In this document: piece by piece, positions 10,601 to 19,813 of the stretch
How positions within the stretch are numbered: the stretch's first letter is position 1
Layout: every line of letters starts with the position of its first letter
Assembly: GCA_947478925.1 (NCBI GenBank)
Contig: CANJXY010000003.1
Location: 1-63,354, forward strand
DNA: 63,354 nt
Reading direction: 5' to 3'
Source of the DNA: Hyphomonadaceae bacterium
GTDB taxonomy: Bacteria > Pseudomonadota > Alphaproteobacteria > Caulobacterales > Hyphomonadaceae
Notes under the pieces: generated by a model
The model's input: the letters and a program-made list of their open reading frames with translations, nothing else
Told to the model about the DNA's origin: nothing
Databases searched by the model: none
Translations under genes and position numbers: made by a program

Positions 10601-10853
10601 TTGTGTAGATGTCGCCTAGCATGTCGAAGGCAATCTCCTTGCCGTCCGGACTTACATCGACATCCATCCACGTGCCTTCATCAACATTGATGTTGACCGT
10701 GCGCGTGGGAAGCGGCGGCGCCGCAACGTCCCATTTGGGCTTTTCGTCCTTGGCGACAGCCCCCGGCGACTGCGGGGTTTCCTGAGCCACCGCCAACGTC
10801 GCTGCCGCAACAAACGCTGCCAGCGCTGCGCCAGCCAACACACGAAAATGCAT
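7614..10853 (-). CDS. Exported PD40/TolB-like beta-propeller fused to amidohydrolase
   Basis: Repeated SPDGKxIAF motifs then IDLKGKTIIPGMIDAHAHGPQGDDD...GSLEAGKLADLVVLDANPL; signal peptide. Confidence 0.9.
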   Translation of the reverse strand: MHFRVLAGAALAAFVAAATLAVAQETPQSPGAVAKDEKPKWDVAAPPLPTRTVNINVDEGTWMDVDVSPDGKEIAFDMLGDIYTMPIAGGTPTRIAEGIPFEMQPRFSPDGKRIAFTSDRGGGDNIWVMNVDGSDKRPLTKEEFRLLNEPAWSPDGRFVAARKHFTTGRSLGTGEIWIYHVGGGDGYVAVKRASEALQKELGEPVYAPDGKAIYYTRNVSRGNTFEYAQDSNTSLFEIERYEFATGKVSTAVNGAGGATRPTPSPDGKKLAFVRRERNLSKLYVKDLDSGQLTKLYDTLDPDQQETWAVNGLYPGMDWTPDSKSIVFWAGGNIRRVDMAGRSNVIPFRVNDTRIVIDPPQPKTEVAPDTFRTRMPRFVTVSPDNKRVVFESLGKLYVKQLPSGAPTRLTQTKGQEMELFPSWSRDGQRLVYVEWTDAGLGHIRTLAAAGGGGKVVTAEPGHYRRPRFSPDGQTIVFEKGQGGYLLSQLRSDNPGVYVVPSVGGAMTKVSDDGGSPQFGSANDRIFMTRGKDESGELVSTDLNGEAVRTHASGEMVASYEVSPDGAMMAFRDNFAAYVMPLAAGPQDVGAGKGGSAMPIVKASQGGATYLSWTDGGRQLNWSLGPTLYSASLDTMVPTSPPKDGEKPTYKPPETGVDLSIPVTSAKPTGTLVLTNARIVTMADANGGVIENGVIIINDNRITRVGPSASVPVPAGVRTIDLKGKTIIPGMIDAHAHGPQGDDDIIPNQNWSAIAHLALGVTTVFDPSNAASEAFVSEEMQRAGLILGPRTFSTGEIVYGARSRGTLNDIKDYDDARAHVHRLKVQGAAGIKNYNQPRRNQRQQVVAAAIAENIQVVAEGASLFAQDIALIGDGNTALEHNIPQLVLYEDVISFFAQTKVAYTPTLVVTYGGLAADPYWRLHTDVWRHPILSKHVPPHILQPNNVRRTAAPDEDFVDAKSAAQAKKLFDRGVVVTIGAHGQEEGMGTHWELWSFVRGGFSPLDALKVATIMPARKIGMEKDIGSLEAGKLADLVVLDANPLTDIRNSDKISGVMVNGRLYDPVTMNEIAPGAAKKMPYYWE

Positions 10854-10960
10854 GAAACCCCTCCGGCCACTGCGCACAACATAGACCTGCGCCGCGACCC
10901 GACGAAAGAGCTTCGTTCTCCCAAACTTTTAGGTGATCACGCAAGGGCGCGGCCTACCCT

Positions 10961-12283
10961 TTGGTGAAGAACCTCGCTACACCCCGCGCAATCCTCGACG
11001 TGAGCATTCACCCCGTGTCCGATATGGCCCAGCAACCGGCGACTGCAGCGCCTGCCCGCCGACTGTCGCTGCCCGAATTCGTTGCGCTGACGGCGATGCT
11101 GATGGCGCTCAATGCGCTCGCGATCGACATCATGCTGCCGGCTCTGCCGCAAATGGGTGCCGACTTCAAAGTGGCCGAGGAAAACGATCGCCAGCTTATC
11201 ATCGTCGCCTACATGCTGGGCTTCGGCGTCTCGCAGCTGTTCTACGGCCCCCTGACCGATCGCTTCGGGCGACGCAGCGTCCTGTTCATCTCACTGTTCT
11301 TCTACATTGTGGCCGCCATCATGTGCGTCTACGCGCCTAACTTTGACCTGTTAATTGCGGCCCGAGCGTTCATGGGCGCCAGCGCGGGCGGCTCGCGCGT
11401 CATTGCCGTCTCGGCGGCGCGCGACCTTTATGTGGGCCGCCAGATGGCCAAAGTAATGTCGCTGGTGATGATCGTGTTCATGTCGGCCCCGATCGTGGCC
11501 CCGTTTTTCGGCCAGCTGATGCTGAAGACCATGAGCTGGCATGGCATCTTCTGGGTTCTCGCCGTGTTCGGCATGGTCATGTTCGTCTGGGTGCTGGTGC
11601 GCATGCCGGAGACGCTGCCCATGGAGCGCCGCGTACCGCTCAACGTGCACACCATGTTCCGCAATTACTGGAAGGTGATCCGCACACGAGAAGCGCTCGG
11701 CTACACCATCGCGTCCGGTCTCCTGTTTGGCGGACTGATGAGTTACATCTCCTCGTCCGAACAACTCTATCACGAAGTCTATGCGACCGGAGACTGGTTC
11801 GCCCTGTGGTTTGCTGGTGCTGCCGTCGCCATGTCGATCTCGAACCTGGTGAACTCGCGCCTCGTCGAACGCATCGGCATGCGCCCGATATCCCATTTCG
11901 CGCTGATTTGCTTCGTGATCGTCAGCATCGTCCACGCCGTCATCGCACTACAAGGGCCGATCCCCTTCCCGCTGTTCTACACGCTAGTGATCCTCGCCTT
12001 CTTCTGCATCGGCTTCCAGGGGCCGAACTACAACGCCATCGCCATGGAGCCACTCGGGGCGCTGGCCGGCTCAGGCGCCGCCCTGATCGGTTTCGCCTCC
12101 TCCTTCGTCTCAGCCTCGATTGGCGGACTTGTGGCGCGCCAGTTCGACGGTACGGTGACGCCAATTTTCATTGGTCACGCCGTCGTTGGCACGCTCGCCC
12201 TGATTACAATCTTCATCACCGAGCGTGGCAAACTGATGAAGGCGCATACGGGGACCGGTCAGGAGCCGATGTCTCCGAAATGA
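10961..12283 (+). CDS. MFS transporter, Bcr/CflA-like
   Basis: LSLPEFVALTAMLMALNALAIDIMLPALPQMGADF and YGPLTDRFGRRSVLF; start may be internal (about 11024). Confidence 0.88.
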   Translation: MVKNLATPRAILDVSIHPVSDMAQQPATAAPARRLSLPEFVALTAMLMALNALAIDIMLPALPQMGADFKVAEENDRQLIIVAYMLGFGVSQLFYGPLTDRFGRRSVLFISLFFYIVAAIMCVYAPNFDLLIAARAFMGASAGGSRVIAVSAARDLYVGRQMAKVMSLVMIVFMSAPIVAPFFGQLMLKTMSWHGIFWVLAVFGMVMFVWVLVRMPETLPMERRVPLNVHTMFRNYWKVIRTREALGYTIASGLLFGGLMSYISSSEQLYHEVYATGDWFALWFAGAAVAMSISNLVNSRLVERIGMRPISHFALICFVIVSIVHAVIALQGPIPFPLFYTLVILAFFCIGFQGPNYNAIAMEPLGALAGSGAALIGFASSFVSASIGGLVARQFDGTVTPIFIGHAVVGTLALITIFITERGKLMKAHTGTGQEPMSPK

Positions 12284-12334
12284 TTGACACCTCATCCGGG
12301 TACGGCTCACTCGCCACACGCCATGGAGCCGTAC

Positions 12335-13000
12335 ATGATCACCGTCCACCACCTCAATAATTCCCGGTCGCAGCGCGTGCTTTGGCTGCTGGAAGAGTTG
12401 GAAATTCCCTACGCGGTGAAGCGTTACCAGCGTCACGCAAAGACCATGCTTGCCCCACCCGAGCTGAAGGCGATCCATCCACTCGGAAAATCCCCGGTCA
12501 TCACCGACAAGGGACGCCACATCGCCGAGACTGGCGCCATCATCGACTACATCGTCGAGACTTATTCAAACGGCCGCTTGATCCCCGCCAAAGGCACGGA
12601 CGAACACCTGCGCTACACTTATTGGCTGCATTATGCCGAAGGTTCCGCAATGACGCCGCTGTTGCTCAAACTGATCTTCACAGCAATCCCGCAAAACGCG
12701 CCGGGTCTGATACGCGGTCTCGTCAACGGCATCATGAAGACGGCGCAGGCGCGTATCTCCGATCCTCAGATCAAGATGCATGTCGACTACTGGCAGGACG
12801 AGCTCACAAAATTTCAATGGTTCACCGGCGCAAACTTCACCGCCGCCGACATCATGATGAGCTTCCCGCTCGAAGCTGCAGCTCAGCGCGGCGACGCCCG
12901 CTCACGCCCGAAGGTCGCTGCCTTCCTCGACCGCATCCATGCCCGCCCTGGCTACAAGGCGGCACTCGAAAGAGGCGGCCACTACGATTTCGCGAGCTGA
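12335..13000 (+). CDS. Glutathione S-transferase family protein
   Basis: MITVHHLNNSRSQRVLWLLEELEIPYAVKRY...LKAIHPLGKSPVI. Confidence 0.9.
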   Translation: MITVHHLNNSRSQRVLWLLEELEIPYAVKRYQRHAKTMLAPPELKAIHPLGKSPVITDKGRHIAETGAIIDYIVETYSNGRLIPAKGTDEHLRYTYWLHYAEGSAMTPLLLKLIFTAIPQNAPGLIRGLVNGIMKTAQARISDPQIKMHVDYWQDELTKFQWFTGANFTAADIMMSFPLEAAAQRGDARSRPKVAAFLDRIHARPGYKAALERGGHYDFAS

Positions 13001-13004
13001 TCCT

Positions 13005-13613
13005 GTGCAGGCGAGTTATGCAGAATTCCTGGTCGCCGCCATCGTTATGGAGATCACGCCCGGACCGAACATGACGTGGCTTGCACTCTTGTCGGCGCGC
13101 GAAGGGCGGGCCGCCGGCCTGATGGCCGTGGCCGGCATAGCATCCGGCCTTGCGATGCTTTCGCTGATTGCCGCAACTGGCGCGGCTGCACTAATCATCG
13201 CATGGCCCGCGCTTTACGAGTTCCTGCGCTGGGGCGGTGTACTCTTTCTTCTCTTCCTCGCCCTGGAAGCCTGGAACGGCGAGAAAGACGACGGCTCTCG
13301 GGGCGTAGCGGGAAGGCACTTCAGGCGCGGACTGTTCGTCAACCTCCTGAACCCCAAGGCGGCGGCCGTGTATCTGGTGATGATCCCGAGCTTTGCCGGC
13401 GCTTCAACTGCTGACGCTGGCGCCATCGCATTGATGACGGTCATCTATCTCGCCATCGCGACCGCCGCGCACACGCTTATCGTTGTCTTTGCAGCTACCT
13501 TCCAGAAGGCGCTCGCCGACCCGCGTCGCGAGGTCATTGTGCGTCGTATCTTTGCGGTGACACTCGCTGGTATCGCAATCTGGCTTGCAGCTACCAGCGG
13601 ACGCGCGAGCTGA
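13005..13613 (+). CDS. LysE/RhtB-family translocator (GTG start)
   Basis: EITPGPNMTWLALLSAREGRAAGLMAVAGI typical LysE N-terminus. Confidence 0.88.
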   Translation: MQASYAEFLVAAIVMEITPGPNMTWLALLSAREGRAAGLMAVAGIASGLAMLSLIAATGAAALIIAWPALYEFLRWGGVLFLLFLALEAWNGEKDDGSRGVAGRHFRRGLFVNLLNPKAAAVYLVMIPSFAGASTADAGAIALMTVIYLAIATAAHTLIVVFAATFQKALADPRREVIVRRIFAVTLAGIAIWLAATSGRAS

Positions 13614-13615
13614 CG

Positions 13616-14503
13616 TCACGATGCCATTGCCGGGCTCTCCACGCGCCAGCCCGCGCCCGCCCCCTGCTTCATCTGCTCGCATAGCCACGGCATGGCAGCG
13701 CGCAGGTGCTCGGCGACGCCGAATGGCGCGTTGGCAATCACGACGCCGGCGCCCGACAGCGGACCTTCTCCGATCTCACGCACCCACAGGTCCACCGCGA
13801 GGATTTTCTCCGGCGCAAGCCCGCCATCCTCGATCAGCATGGAGGCAAGCTCAGCGTCAAAATCGGCAACCGCCGCAACATCTTTGACAGGACGCCAGAA
13901 CACATAAACGCCCTGTGGCCAGCGCTTTAGCGCGCCGCGTGCGGCTTTCAGCATCCAGTCGAAGTCCGCCTTGCGTGCGCCCTGTGCCACTTCGAATGGC
14001 GGATCGACCAGCACCAGCCCGCGTCGCTCCGGCGGAGGCAGATAGGCGGGCAGTGCCTCGAACCCGTCCCGCTGTTCGATCTTCATGCGCTTGTCGCGCC
14101 CCATTGCCTCCCGCAACAATTGCGCGCTCGGTTCATGCAGTTCGCACAGGCGGATCGCATCGAGGTCGCGGAGCATGCGCGAGGCGATCATCGGCGAGCC
14201 CGGATAGTGCCGCAGCCCGGCCGCATTCATGCCCTGGATCACATTCAGCCACGGCGCCAAAGCAGCGCGTACATCGTCAGGGGCACTGCGCTCTGCATTC
14301 CACACGCGCCCCACGCCATCCTTCCATTCCGGACTGCGTTCGGCCTCGTCGCCTTCGAGATCGTACGCGCCGATGCCCGCGTGCGTGTCGAAATAGCGAT
14401 ACGGTGCTGGCTTGGCGTTGAGCCGGTCAAGACACAGCGCCAGCACCACGTGCTTCACCACGTCTGCAAAGTTGCCGGCATGAAAGGCGTGGCGGTAATT
14501 CAG
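13616..14503 (-). CDS. rlmJ: 23S rRNA (adenine(2030)-N6)-methyltransferase RlmJ; apparent CTG start
   Basis: In-frame NYRHAFHAGNFADVVKHVVLALCLDRL extends upstream of the track start (14461) to CTG 14503; in-frame TGA at 14522-14524; GGAG before CTG. Confidence 0.85.
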   Translation of the reverse strand: MNYRHAFHAGNFADVVKHVVLALCLDRLNAKPAPYRYFDTHAGIGAYDLEGDEAERSPEWKDGVGRVWNAERSAPDDVRAALAPWLNVIQGMNAAGLRHYPGSPMIASRMLRDLDAIRLCELHEPSAQLLREAMGRDKRMKIEQRDGFEALPAYLPPPERRGLVLVDPPFEVAQGARKADFDWMLKAARGALKRWPQGVYVFWRPVKDVAAVADFDAELASMLIEDGGLAPEKILAVDLWVREIGEGPLSGAGVVIANAPFGVAEHLRAAMPWLCEQMKQGAGAGWRVESPAMAS

Positions 14504-14614
14504 GTTACGCTCCGGCTCTGGTCACACAGTTATTATCCGCCTCACACGGAAGCAGCTTGTGTAACCCAACGTACATCCCATGTGTCCTCCATAACTGTCC
14601 ACAGGGAGCAACGC

Positions 14615-14965
14615 GTGCCGCTTTTCCTATGCCCGAACGACAACTCGCAAATGCAGAAGATCACGCGCGAGGGCGTCGACATCGACATATGCCCGTCGTG
14701 CAAGGGCGTGTGGCTCGATCGGGGCGAACTCGACAAGCTGCTGGTGGCCGAGCGCGCTGAATCCGAAAAGGCCGTGCAGGCCCACCGACGCTTCCAGAGC
14801 GAAGTGCAAAGCTTCGAGCGTGACCCCGATGGCTGGAAGCGCAGCCACAAGTATGACGATAGCCAGAAGCGCTATCGCTACGACGGTGATGATGATGAGG
14901 ACGACCGCCGTGATGGTCGACGCAAGCGCCGTGGCGGGTTCGACCTGTTCGATATCTTCGACTAG
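14615..14965 (+). CDS. Zinc-finger (zf-TFIIB) protein
   Basis: VPLFLCPNDNSQMQKITREGVDIDICPSCKGVWLDRGELDKLL; GTG start; acidic/basic tail. Confidence 0.8.
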   Translation: MPLFLCPNDNSQMQKITREGVDIDICPSCKGVWLDRGELDKLLVAERAESEKAVQAHRRFQSEVQSFERDPDGWKRSHKYDDSQKRYRYDGDDDEDDRRDGRRKRRGGFDLFDIFD

Positions 14966-14971
14966 CGAACG

Positions 14972-15742
14972 CTAATCCCCGAACCCCGGATCGGTGTGTT
15001 CGCGGTTGAAGCCCAGCCGTCCGACAATCGTGTTGGCGCCGCCCAAGCTCGCGGCGCCACCCGCCATCGGCGTTCCCACACCCCTGTCGCCGGCCGAACC
15101 CGGCGGCGCCTTGCCGACGCCGCGTGTGCCGATCGAGGAGATCCACTCGCCGCCCTCGCACCCGACGCGTATCGTACATTTTGGCATGAACTCACCGAAA
15201 TATTGCGCGAGCTGTTCCTTTGGCCGGGCCATCGCCGAGTCCATCCGTCCGGTGCGTTTGGCCAGTTCACGCCCCGCGCACTCGCGCGCCTTTGGGCCGA
15301 TTGTCGCCACGCACGGATCATCGCCCATCAGGCTGGCGAGCCCCTGCGCAACACCTGGCTGCGCCTGCGAGGACGGTGGGACATAGAACGTGTCATCATC
15401 TGCGGACGCCGCTCCCCTGTCCGCGGGCGCGGTCGGCGCATTCGCCCTGCGCCTGTCTGCAGGCAGGGTCGGTGCAGATCGGGTTGGCGTTGCGTCTGGC
15501 TTCGCGTGCGGCGGGGGGGTCACCCCAGCTTCCACCGGCTGCTCGGGCAGCTGGACCAGCTCGACCGACATGAACCGCGTTGACGGCTTATGGTTCGGCG
15601 CATTCTCAGCCGTGACGCCTGTCATCATACCGGCGATCAGCGCGACAACGGCAAGGTGCGCCACAACAGAACCAGCGGCCGGCGCATGTCTGCGCCAACC
15701 GGGCCGGTCAACCAGTTGCTGTATTCGCTCCAGCCAGCTCAT
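14972..15742 (-). CDS. Membrane-anchored hypothetical protein, TonB-like N-terminal architecture
   Basis: Single N-terminal TM, Pro-rich linker, Cys-containing C-terminal region. Confidence 0.6.
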   Translation of the reverse strand: MSWLERIQQLVDRPGWRRHAPAAGSVVAHLAVVALIAGMMTGVTAENAPNHKPSTRFMSVELVQLPEQPVEAGVTPPPHAKPDATPTRSAPTLPADRRRANAPTAPADRGAASADDDTFYVPPSSQAQPGVAQGLASLMGDDPCVATIGPKARECAGRELAKRTGRMDSAMARPKEQLAQYFGEFMPKCTIRVGCEGGEWISSIGTRGVGKAPPGSAGDRGVGTPMAGGAASLGGANTIVGRLGFNREHTDPGFGD

Positions 15743-15799
15743 GGTCGGAGACTATGCCCCCAGACCTACCCCTGATGGAACGATGAAATCCGCCTGCGA

Positions 15800-16423
15800 T
15801 CAGAGGATTTCGGCGTGGGACGTCACAATCTTGCCCACAAGACCGTAGGCTACGGCCTCTTCCGCGCTCATCCAGTGGTCGCGATCCGTATCCTTCTTGA
15901 TCCGCTCGACCGTCTGGCCAGTCGCTGCAGCGAAGATCTTGTTCAGGCGCTCGCGCATCTTGATAATCTCGCGCGCCTGGATCTCCACATCGGAGGCTTG
16001 GCCACCGACGCCGCCACGGGGTTCGTGCAGCAGGAAGCGGGTGTTGGGCAGGCAAAAGCGGTTCTCTTTCTTCCCCGCCGAATAGATCAGCGCGCCCGCC
16101 GAGGCGCACCAGCCCGTGCCGAGAATCTTCACCGGGGCGCGCACGAACTTGATCATGTCGTGGATCATGTCGCCGCTCTCGACGTGGCCGCCGGGCGAGG
16201 ACAGCACCAGCAGGATCGGCTTGTCGCTCACTGCCGAATAGGCCAGCAGCTGCGCCGATACCGAACGCGCGATCTTGTCGTTGATGTCGCCGGTGAGGAG
16301 GATGGTGCGCGAATCGAAAAGTGCCTTTTCCATCATCGACGAGGCGGCTTCCTCTTTCTTGCCCTCGGGGGCTTCGTCTTCGTCATCCTCGTCGAGATGG
16401 AAGAATTCGGGGCGATTCGTCAT
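15800..16423 (-). CDS. ClpP-family serine protease with acidic N-terminus
   Basis: [20 protein letters not shown]...[16 protein letters not shown]...[10 protein letters not shown]...[19 protein letters not shown]; catalytic S and H motifs present. Confidence 0.88.
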   Translation of the reverse strand: MTNRPEFFHLDEDDEDEAPEGKKEEAASSMMEKALFDSRTILLTGDINDKIARSVSAQLLAYSAVSDKPILLVLSSPGGHVESGDMIHDMIKFVRAPVKILGTGWCASAGALIYSAGKKENRFCLPNTRFLLHEPRGGVGGQASDVEIQAREIIKMRERLNKIFAAATGQTVERIKKDTDRDHWMSAEEAVAYGLVGKIVTSHAEIL

Positions 16424-17099
16424 GGAAACTCCAATTGGTCGTGCCCGCCATAGGTGGCGTTCCGGGCGCGTCGGGTCAATGGCTGGGGGGCCGCCAACCG
16501 GCTGCCAAGCTGCACCAGCGTGCGTTCCGGAAAGGTAAAAATCCGCCGATTCCCAGCAAACCAGCACCGGGCGCGTTTTTTGCGCCGCCGGGTTGGTGGT
16601 AACTGGTTGGGATACATAGCCGGCCCAGCTAACCGCCATGCTCCACAAGCTGTCGTTCCCCCTTCATGCGGGATGGCAAGGTTCTCGTCGCTCGCTGACA
16701 CGCCATGCCCGGTCGCCCATGGGTGTAGCCCTGCCGCCTGATTGGCCCAGGCGTCATCTTGGAGCGTGATAAATCGGGGGGCCAATGGACCGCAGTTGTG
16801 ATCGTGGAATTCAAGAAGACCGCCAGCGCCGTACGCAACGGATCAGACATGTTTCCAGCGGACGCGCGGCGTCTCCGCCAAGCCAAACGCTCGGACATGC
16901 GTGCCTTCATCACCGCTCCCAGCAAGGAGGCTTGTAGCCGGTAAGGTTGGTCCCTCAGGCGCTTTGGCTGGCCAGGTTCACTCAACACATGGCAAAAACG
17001 CGGGGCAAGGCAGTTCCCTAAGTCGTTCGATCCGCGCTGACACCGGGTTTGATTTAGGTTGTTACCTGCCCCTGGACCCAAGCATCGCTGGGCTTCTCG

Positions 17100-17627
17100 C
17101 TAGTGTCCAGCGAACCAGACGAGATAGCTGACATTGATGCCCTGCGCCGTGAGTTTGGTGTCGCCCTGCAGCTCCGGCAGGCACACCAGGAAAGCGGCTC
17201 CGGCAAGCTTGGCGCCGGCCTTCCGCAGCAGCTTGATTGCTGCCATCGCAGTGCCGCCCGTCGCAATCAGGTCGTCGACCAACAACACGCGATCACCCGG
17301 TTCGATGGCGTCGGTATGCATCTCCATCGCATCCACGCCGTATTCGAGCTCATAGCTTTCGGTAATGACACTGTGGGGCAGCTTGCCCTTCTTGCGCAGC
17401 GGCACAAACCCGGCGGACAGCTGGTGCGCCACCGCCCCGCCGAGAATGAACCCGCGCGCTTCGATCCCCGCCACCTTGTCGATCTTGGCGCCAGCCCATG
17501 GCTGCACCAGTTCGTCTACCGCTTGTCGGAAAGCGCGCGGATTGCCCATCAGCGTGGTCACATCCCGGAACATGATCCCCTTCCTCGGGAAGTCCGGGAT
17601 CGTGCGGATTGCGTCTTTCAGTTCCAT
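17100..17627 (-). CDS. apt: Adenine phosphoribosyltransferase
   Basis: [23 protein letters not shown]...[22 protein letters not shown]. Confidence 0.96.
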   Translation of the reverse strand: MELKDAIRTIPDFPRKGIMFRDVTTLMGNPRAFRQAVDELVQPWAGAKIDKVAGIEARGFILGGAVAHQLSAGFVPLRKKGKLPHSVITESYELEYGVDAMEMHTDAIEPGDRVLLVDDLIATGGTAMAAIKLLRKAGAKLAGAAFLVCLPELQGDTKLTAQGINVSYLVWFAGH

Positions 17628-17687
17628 GGATCGCCCTCGGCCTGGTCATGTCTGGTTAGAGCATGTCCACGACGCGCGGAAGACGCC

Positions 17688-19067
17688 TCAGCTCGGCGCC
17701 GGCAGGCCTGCTATCCAGTCCGCCAGAACCTTGGTCAGTTCCGGATTGTAGGCAGCATTCGCTACCTGACCACCTGCTGCGCGGTTGGCGGCGCGCGCCT
17801 CCTCCGGCGCACCTTCCAGACCGAAACCATGCCCGGTCCGCGCCAGCATGGCGTAGGATGCGGGCCCCGGCCGATAGTGATTCACTACATCGACAATCAG
17901 ACGATGATCCCGATCATCGATGGCGGCATAGTCGACCTGTCCGTAGACGGCGAGTGTCGGCGCATTGGCGTCGCGCCAGGCAGCCGCCAGTCGCTGTTGA
18001 CCGACGCCGCGCCAGTAAGCAACGGAGCGTCCGAGTATCTGATCTTCGCCATCCCACCACAGAGCCTCACGGAGCAGCTGTTCGCTTCCCGTGATTTCAC
18101 TGGCGATCTGCTTCAGTGGCGCCTCCTCCATGAAGATACGATTCAGGATCGGGCGCATCGCCTCAGCCAGCGCCTCGTTGTCCGCCGGATCCGCGCCCAC
18201 CGAGAAAAGGCTCTGCAGCCTGAAGAGGTCCTGCATGTAGTCATGCCAGTTTCGCATCACGGTACCGTAGACAGCCAGACCCCGCAGACCCGGCGTCTCG
18301 GCCGCGAGCACTGGCGCCTCGACGCCGCCCATCGAGTGACCCAGCAGCACGATACGGCTCGGCGCCACGCCATATGTGTTGATCAGCGTTCTTAGTCCCT
18401 CGCGGAATGCCGACAACTCGGCGTCGAAATCCATGTCGAAACACGACGGCCCGCCCTGGCTGTCGCCCATGCCAGGCTTCTCGACCCGGTAGGTTGCAAT
18501 GCCGCGATCAGCCAATCCCTGCGCCAGCGCGCGATAGGGATGTGCGGCGTTCGGCCCTTCCATGGTGGCGCAGTAATAGCCTTGTAGCACGTAGACGACC
18601 GGCCCGTTCTTCTTCGCAGTATCGGGCGTCACCATGATGTTGCGCAGCAACCCGCCACGAAACGCAACCGCGCCATAGGTCGCCTTGGCGCGCTCATAGC
18701 TCTCCATCGGCCGCGCCACAGCAAGCGCCTCGCCAGAGCTCGCCTTGCCCTGGCGCAGGTAAGACAGGCTGACCGGCTGTCCCGACCGCAATTCATCCGC
18801 GCGAGCTACCAGCGCTGTGGTGTCAGTGACCGTCGCCCCGTTTACGGCCGTGATGACGTCGCCAGTCCTTATGCCCGCCTGCGCGGCCGTGGATCCGGGA
18901 TTGACCTGCAGCACGCGGGCGCCGCCAGCCACCGTCTCGATCGCAACTCCCAGCATGGCCTTGCGCGCCAGTGCGCCCGTCTGGGCGCTCGCAGCGGACA
19001 AGCCCGACACCGCGACACTCGCGCCCACCAGGATCGATGCCACCAGGTAGAACCGCGTCGTTTCCAT
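17688..19067 (-). CDS. Exported PDZ-domain/alpha-beta hydrolase fusion
   Basis: PDZ: VNPGSTAAQAGIRTGDVITAVNGATV; hydrolase: GHSMGG nucleophile elbow. Confidence 0.8.
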   Translation of the reverse strand: METTRFYLVASILVGASVAVSGLSAASAQTGALARKAMLGVAIETVAGGARVLQVNPGSTAAQAGIRTGDVITAVNGATVTDTTALVARADELRSGQPVSLSYLRQGKASSGEALAVARPMESYERAKATYGAVAFRGGLLRNIMVTPDTAKKNGPVVYVLQGYYCATMEGPNAAHPYRALAQGLADRGIATYRVEKPGMGDSQGGPSCFDMDFDAELSAFREGLRTLINTYGVAPSRIVLLGHSMGGVEAPVLAAETPGLRGLAVYGTVMRNWHDYMQDLFRLQSLFSVGADPADNEALAEAMRPILNRIFMEEAPLKQIASEITGSEQLLREALWWDGEDQILGRSVAYWRGVGQQRLAAAWRDANAPTLAVYGQVDYAAIDDRDHRLIVDVVNHYRPGPASYAMLARTGHGFGLEGAPEEARAANRAAGGQVANAAYNPELTKVLADWIAGLPAPS

Positions 19068-19140
19068 GTCGCCCTAAGCCATATCGAATATCGATACAAA
19101 ACCACAAGAGGAGACGCGTTTCAACAGGATTGCAGTTGCT

Positions 19141-19788
19141 TCACGCCTCGTCTGATCTTGGCAATTTTCGCGTTTCAGCCTCAGCGCTGTCTACCCATGC
19201 AGCAAAGTGCGGCTCGGCCCACATCCGGTCGAGATAGCCCTGCGCCTCGGGCGATCGCGGAATGGCGTAGGTGACAAACCGCGTCACCACCGGGGCATAC
19301 ATCGCGTCCGCCACCGACCACTGCCCGAACAGGAACGGCCCGCCCGAGCGCGCCATCCAACCCCGCCACAGCGCATCCACCTTCTCCGCGTCGGCAAGGC
19401 CATCGGCTGTCAACCGCCCTGCGTCCGTCCGGCGGCGAATGTTCATCGGTGCATCGTTGCGCAGGTTGGGAAAGCCCGAATGCATTATGGCCGCCGCCGC
19501 GCGCGCCAGCGCTCGCGTGTTGGACTCCCTGGGCCATAGTGTGGGCTGCTGTTCGGCCGCCCACTCGCAGATCGCAAGGCTCTCGGCGATCACCACGCCC
19601 TCGCCCAGGTCAAGCGCCGGCACCCGCGCATTGGGCGAGATCGCGCCGAAGACCGGCTTGCCACCCAACTCGGGCAGCGCATGCATCACCTCGTCGAACG
19701 CGATTCCGCCATGCCGCAGGGCCAGCCACGGGCGCATCGACCATGACGAGTAGTTCCTGTCTCCGATATGCAGACGCGGCGCGCTCAT
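19141..19788 (-). CDS. Glutathione S-transferase family protein
   Basis: LHIGDRNYSSWSMRPWLALRHGGIAFDEV...ISPNARVPAL. Confidence 0.9.
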   Translation of the reverse strand: MSAPRLHIGDRNYSSWSMRPWLALRHGGIAFDEVMHALPELGGKPVFGAISPNARVPALDLGEGVVIAESLAICEWAAEQQPTLWPRESNTRALARAAAAIMHSGFPNLRNDAPMNIRRRTDAGRLTADGLADAEKVDALWRGWMARSGGPFLFGQWSVADAMYAPVVTRFVTYAIPRSPEAQGYLDRMWAEPHFAAWVDSAEAETRKLPRSDEA

Positions 19789-19813
19789 GTGGGCTCCAGT
19801 GAGGTCTGTCAGT

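Noticed and set aside
17103-18395. 430-aa plus-strand ORF opposite apt and the PDZ-hydrolase
   Set aside because: Antisense shadow
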